Assembly (NCBI GenBank): GCA_021298815.1
Contig: JAJTHE010000037.1
Span: 1 to 64,000 of the forward strand
Reading direction: 5' to 3'
Origin: Betaproteobacteria bacterium
Lineage (GTDB): Bacteria > Pseudomonadota > Gammaproteobacteria > Burkholderiales > CAIKXV01
DNA: 64,000 bases
Shown here: positions 60,974 through 64,000 of the stretch, piece after piece
Layout of the letters: each line of letters opens with the position of its first letter
Position numbering within the stretch: position 1 is the first letter of the stretch
Translations under genes and position numbers: made by a program
Notes under the pieces: model-generated
What the model was told of the DNA's origin: nothing
The model's database searches: none
The model's input: the letters and a program-made list of their open reading frames with translations, nothing else

Positions 60974-62269
60974 ATGCCGCCGCATGCACGCCCCACGGAC
61001 CCAAGGCAGCCGAGGCTCCGCTTGCACCGCACCGACTTCGACGGCACCCCCGCACTCGACGACATGATGACCGAACTCCTGCGTTCCGTGCGCAAGGCGC
61101 TCGGGATGGAGGTCGCCTTCGTTTCGGAGTTCACCGGCGACGTGCGCGTGTTCCGGTTCGTCGACGCCGATCCCGGCTTCATGCCATTGTCCGTGGGCCT
61201 TTCGGGCCCGCTCGACGAGAGCTACTGCAAGCTGGTCTGCGAAGGGGCGCTTTCCCGGATCGTGCGCAACGCGCAGGACGAAGCCGCGGTCGCCCACATC
61301 GCCGCGACCCGGGCGTTGCCGGTGGGCGCGCACCTGAGCGTGCCCATCCGCTTCAGCGACGGCCGGCTGTACGGGACCTTCTGCTGCTTCAGCCGCAGCG
61401 CGGACCCCACGCTCAACGAGCGCGACCTTGCCGTGATGAATACCTTCGCCGATTTCGCCACCCGGATGCTCGAGCGCACCTACCTTGCCGAAGCGGCGAG
61501 GGCCCGGGCGCGCACGAAGCTCGCGCGCATCACCCGGGACGACCTGTTCGAGATCCACTACCAGCCGCTGTTCGAGGTCGCAGGCGGCGCCCTGGTCGGG
61601 CATGAAGCGCTGGCGAGGTTCCCCCGCGACCCGGACGCGCCGGCGCCTGCCGCGGACGGCGGAGGGCGCGGCGAAGGGGGCGCCGTGGCCGACCGGCTGC
61701 CGGACGCGTGGTTCCGGGAAGCCTCGCAGGCCGGGATGCTGGAGTCGTTCGAACTGGCCGTGCTGCGCAAGGCGCTGGCCGGCCTGCCACGGCTGCCGGC
61801 ACCGACCTACCTGTCGATGAACGTGTCGCCGGAGACGATACTTGCCGGCCATGTCGATGCGCTCTTCACCGGGCTGCCGGTCGACCGCTGCGTGCTGGAG
61901 GTGACCGAGCACGCCTCCGTGACCGACTACCCGCTGATCGCCGAGCGACTGTCCCGGCTGCGCGCCGCAGGGCTGCGCCTGGCGGTAGACGACGCTGGCG
62001 CAGGCTTCGCAAGCTTCCGGCACATCCTCAGCCTCGCGCCCGACATCATCAAGCTCGACGCCAGCCTGATCCAGCGCATCGATGTCGACCGTGGCAGGCG
62101 TGCGCTGGCCGCTGCGCTGATCCGCTTCGCCGAGGAGATCGGCAGCCGCGTGGTAGCCGAGGGCGTCGAGACCGCCGGCGAGCTGCAGGTGCTGCGCGAA
62201 CTGAAGGTGGACGAGGCACAGGGGTTCCTGCTGGGGCGGCCGGCGCCGCTGGAGGCGGAGCCGGGCTGA
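60974..62269 (+). CDS. GAF-EAL cyclic-di-GMP phosphodiesterase
   Basis: 431-residue signalling protein. An N-terminal GAF-type sensor domain (about 30-170) is linked by a basic helix to an EAL domain (about 190-428). All key catalytic positions are present: E211 (EAL motif), N283, E312, D339 and D340, K360 and E396, so it should cleave c-di-GMP. No membrane segment. A Gly/Ala/Pro-rich insert at about 222-240 lies in the EAL domain between the EAL motif and the next helix. Transcribed alone. Confidence 0.92.
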   Translation: MPPHARPTDPRQPRLRLHRTDFDGTPALDDMMTELLRSVRKALGMEVAFVSEFTGDVRVFRFVDADPGFMPLSVGLSGPLDESYCKLVCEGALSRIVRNAQDEAAVAHIAATRALPVGAHLSVPIRFSDGRLYGTFCCFSRSADPTLNERDLAVMNTFADFATRMLERTYLAEAARARARTKLARITRDDLFEIHYQPLFEVAGGALVGHEALARFPRDPDAPAPAADGGGRGEGGAVADRLPDAWFREASQAGMLESFELAVLRKALAGLPRLPAPTYLSMNVSPETILAGHVDALFTGLPVDRCVLEVTEHASVTDYPLIAERLSRLRAAGLRLAVDDAGAGFASFRHILSLAPDIIKLDASLIQRIDVDRGRRALAAALIRFAEEIGSRVVAEGVETAGELQVLRELKVDEAQGFLLGRPAPLEAEPG

Positions 62270-62282
62270 GGCGTTCCTTCGG

Positions 62283-63143
62283 TCAGTGCGTCGCCTCCCC
62301 CGCTATGGTCGTGCGGTGCATGTGCCGGCGCACGGAGAAATCGTAGTCGGCCAGCGCGTAGTGCGTGACGCTGCGGTTGTCCCAGAAGATCATGTCGTTG
62401 ACGCGCCACTTGTGCCGGTAGATGAACTCCGGCCGCACGGAGTGGCGGAACAGCAGGTCCAGGATCGGCCTGCTTTCCTCCGGAGGCATGCCGACGATGC
62501 CCTTGGTGAACCCGGGATTCACGTACAGAGCCTTGCGTCCGGTCACCGGGTGGGCACGGACCATCGGATGCTCGACGGGCGGCGTGCGCGCCCGCGCCTC
62601 GGCCGTCAGCGGCGGGCGCTCCTTCAGGTGGGCGAAGTAGGTGTCGTAGGCATGGCTGTAGTCGTGCACGGCCGACAGGCCGCCGATGAAGCGCTTCATC
62701 GGCTCGGAGAGCGTCTCGTAGGCCATGAACATGTTGGCGAACATGGTGTCCCCGCCGATCTCGGGCATCTCGTGGCACAGCAGCAGCGAGCCCATGGAAG
62801 GCTTCTGCATGTACGAAAGGTCGGAGTGCCAGTACTGGCCGGCATAGACCGCGCCCTTGAGCTTGCCGTCTTCCTTGACGTTGGACACCACGAAGATCTC
62901 GGGATGGCCGGGCAGCGCGAAGTCCCCGATCACGTGCGCCTCCAGCGGACCGAAATTCCGGCTGAAGGCGATGTGCTGCTCGGGGGTCAACCCCACGTCG
63001 CGGAACAGGAGGATGCCGTTCTCGCCCAGCGCGCGCTGCAGCACGTCCACCTGGCCTGGCGACGGCGCACGGGTGAGGTCGATGCCGCTGACTTCGGCAC
63101 CGCAGGCCGCGGAGATGCGGCGGATGTTCATCGTGTCGGGCAT
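62283..63143 (-). CDS. TauD/TfdA-family 2-oxoglutarate-dependent dioxygenase
   Basis: 286-residue Fe(II)/2-oxoglutarate oxygenase. The metal triad is H106 and D108 (WHSD) plus H261 (NRSVTHYA); R277 in HRTT binds the 2-oxoglutarate carboxylate. Such enzymes oxidise taurine, alkyl sulfates, phenoxyacetates or related acids. AAAGGAA precedes the ATG at 63143. The GntR regulator 28 bases upstream on the same strand probably controls it. Confidence 0.92.
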   Translation of the reverse strand: MPDTMNIRRISAACGAEVSGIDLTRAPSPGQVDVLQRALGENGILLFRDVGLTPEQHIAFSRNFGPLEAHVIGDFALPGHPEIFVVSNVKEDGKLKGAVYAGQYWHSDLSYMQKPSMGSLLLCHEMPEIGGDTMFANMFMAYETLSEPMKRFIGGLSAVHDYSHAYDTYFAHLKERPPLTAEARARTPPVEHPMVRAHPVTGRKALYVNPGFTKGIVGMPPEESRPILDLLFRHSVRPEFIYRHKWRVNDMIFWDNRSVTHYALADYDFSVRRHMHRTTIAGEATH

Positions 63144-63171
63144 CGTCGTTCCTTTCGCGGCCGACCGGCCG

Positions 63172-63990
63172 TCAACCTTCGAGGGCTCCGGACGGATCCT
63201 GGAGGTAGTAGTGGCTGCGCGTGTCGACCCGGCTGCGCCGGACTTCGCACGGGACATCGTTGAACGTGTACGCGACCCGCAGGATGTGCAGCACCGGGTC
63301 TTCGGTCGTGAGGCCGAAGACGCCGGCTGCCGCCGCATCGGCGCGGCCTGCGCGGAGCTGCTCGCTCGTGCGGACGATGTTCAGGCCGAACCGGGTCTGG
63401 AACACCGAATAGAGCGTCGGTCCCCCATCGGCCAGCACCCTGGCATTGAGGCCGGGCAGCATCGCACAGGGCACGACGATGTCCGACATCACCACCGGCA
63501 CGCCCTCCACCTTGAGCACGTTCCGGATCTTGAACACCTCCGCGAGGCGCGCCTTTCGGGGAAGGCGAAGCAGGTCCGCCGATTCCGCGTCCGGCTGGCC
63601 GCGCCTGAGCGACAGGACCTCGCTGATCGGCAGCTGCTTCAGGCCGTCGTCGCGCACCACGTGGAAGAACTGATAGATGCTGCGGCGCTCCGCATGCAGG
63701 GACACGAAGGTTCCCTTGCCCTGCTTGCGCGCCAGCACCTTTGCTTCGACCAGGCGCCCGATGGCGGCACGAACGGTGGAGATGCTGACCCCGAACCGGT
63801 CGGCAAGCCTCGATTCGTTCGGCAGGACCTCGCCCGGCTTCCATTCGCCCGAGGCGAGGCTGCGGACCAGGTGGTCGCGAACCTGCTCGTGCAGCGGCTC
63901 GCGCACGTGGAGGGCGGAGTGCGACGTGCGCCGGGCGCCGGCTGCTGCACCGCGGGAATGGTTGGTGGAAATTGTCATTGATCGAATCAT
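63172..63990 (-). CDS. GntR-family transcriptional regulator, HutC subfamily (UTRA domain)
   Basis: 272-residue regulator. A winged helix at about residues 30-100 (ESRLADRFGVSISTVRAAIGRL) is followed by a UTRA effector domain (about 115-265). Likely regulator of the dioxygenase gene downstream. The ATG at 63990 falls inside a perfect dyad, so the ATG at 63978, four codons later, may be the real start. Neither has a clear Shine-Dalgarno inside the window. Confidence 0.88.
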   Translation of the reverse strand: MIRSMTISTNHSRGAAAGARRTSHSALHVREPLHEQVRDHLVRSLASGEWKPGEVLPNESRLADRFGVSISTVRAAIGRLVEAKVLARKQGKGTFVSLHAERRSIYQFFHVVRDDGLKQLPISEVLSLRRGQPDAESADLLRLPRKARLAEVFKIRNVLKVEGVPVVMSDIVVPCAMLPGLNARVLADGGPTLYSVFQTRFGLNIVRTSEQLRAGRADAAAAGVFGLTTEDPVLHILRVAYTFNDVPCEVRRSRVDTRSHYYLQDPSGALEG

Positions 63991-64000
63991 ACGAATGATT
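63985..64000. promoter_or_regulatory. 16-bp dyad at start of the GntR/UTRA gene
   Basis: AATCAT-ACGA-ATGATT is a perfect inverted repeat (63985-64000) in an AT-rich stretch that overlaps the upstream start codon and ends exactly at the window edge. GntR regulators often bind such dyads at their own promoter, so autoregulation is likely. Confidence 0.5.

Overview
The window is a high-GC, gene-dense piece of a bacterial chromosome. It is most like a soil or water betaproteobacterium of the order Burkholderiales, near Alcaligenaceae or Comamonadaceae. The main reason is the 14 periplasmic solute-binding proteins of the Bug (TctC) family of tripartite tricarboxylate transporters, a family greatly expanded in that group. 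No TctA or TctB membrane subunit is present. I see no rRNA, tRNA, CRISPR array, insertion sequence or prophage.

Layout. 1-11.1 kb: a tightly overlapping forward operon with a GntR/FCD regulator, a three-subunit molybdenum hydroxylase, a Bug protein, an argininosuccinate-lyase-like protein with an altered active site, an enoyl-CoA hydratase and an ADP-forming acyl-CoA synthetase, followed by a second Bug. It reads as one uptake and degradation pathway for an unknown organic acid or N-heterocycle. 11.1-18.8 kb: small uptake/catabolism units (deacetylase; M19 dipeptidase-Bug-DUF1653; amino-acid oxidase; Bug-hydrolase-decarboxylase-like protein). 18.8-30.1 kb: a nucleotidyltransferase-fold gene behind a strong dyad, a thioredoxin/CcdA pair, a surface/export cluster (interrupted barrel protein, FecR-like protein, VPLPA-CTERM protein), a LysR/Bug pair, a decayed PEP-CTERM-type gene, an RlmN-like radical SAM enzyme and an exported protein. 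30.2-41.2 kb: Rieske protein, patatin, two one-cysteine members of the Asp/Glu racemase superfamily, three Bug genes, MmgE/PrpD, an FMN hydroxy-acid dehydrogenase, a signal-less binding-fold protein and an esterase. 41.2-49.0 kb: a reverse-strand block with a RibD-type reductase, a zinc-less MDR dehydrogenase, a divergent PTPS/QueD protein, a GT4 glycosyltransferase and a methyltransferase (a possible pterin-like small-molecule pathway), next to OpgH, a lipoprotein and a cytochrome b561. 49.1-64 kb: more Bug genes including a tandem trio, an amidase, carboxymuconolactone-decarboxylase/AhpD-like and OsmC-like proteins, a GAF-EAL phosphodiesterase, a TauD-type dioxygenase and a GntR/UTRA regulator.

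The most striking signal is at 60.2-60.8 kb. An AhpD-like gene is interrupted by an in-frame TGA exactly where the second cysteine of its CxxC redox motif should be. It is followed at the right distance by a hairpin with a GGGUCUC loop, resembling a bacterial SECIS element. This looks like a selenoprotein with a CxxU motif. The selenium machinery would have to lie elsewhere in the genome.
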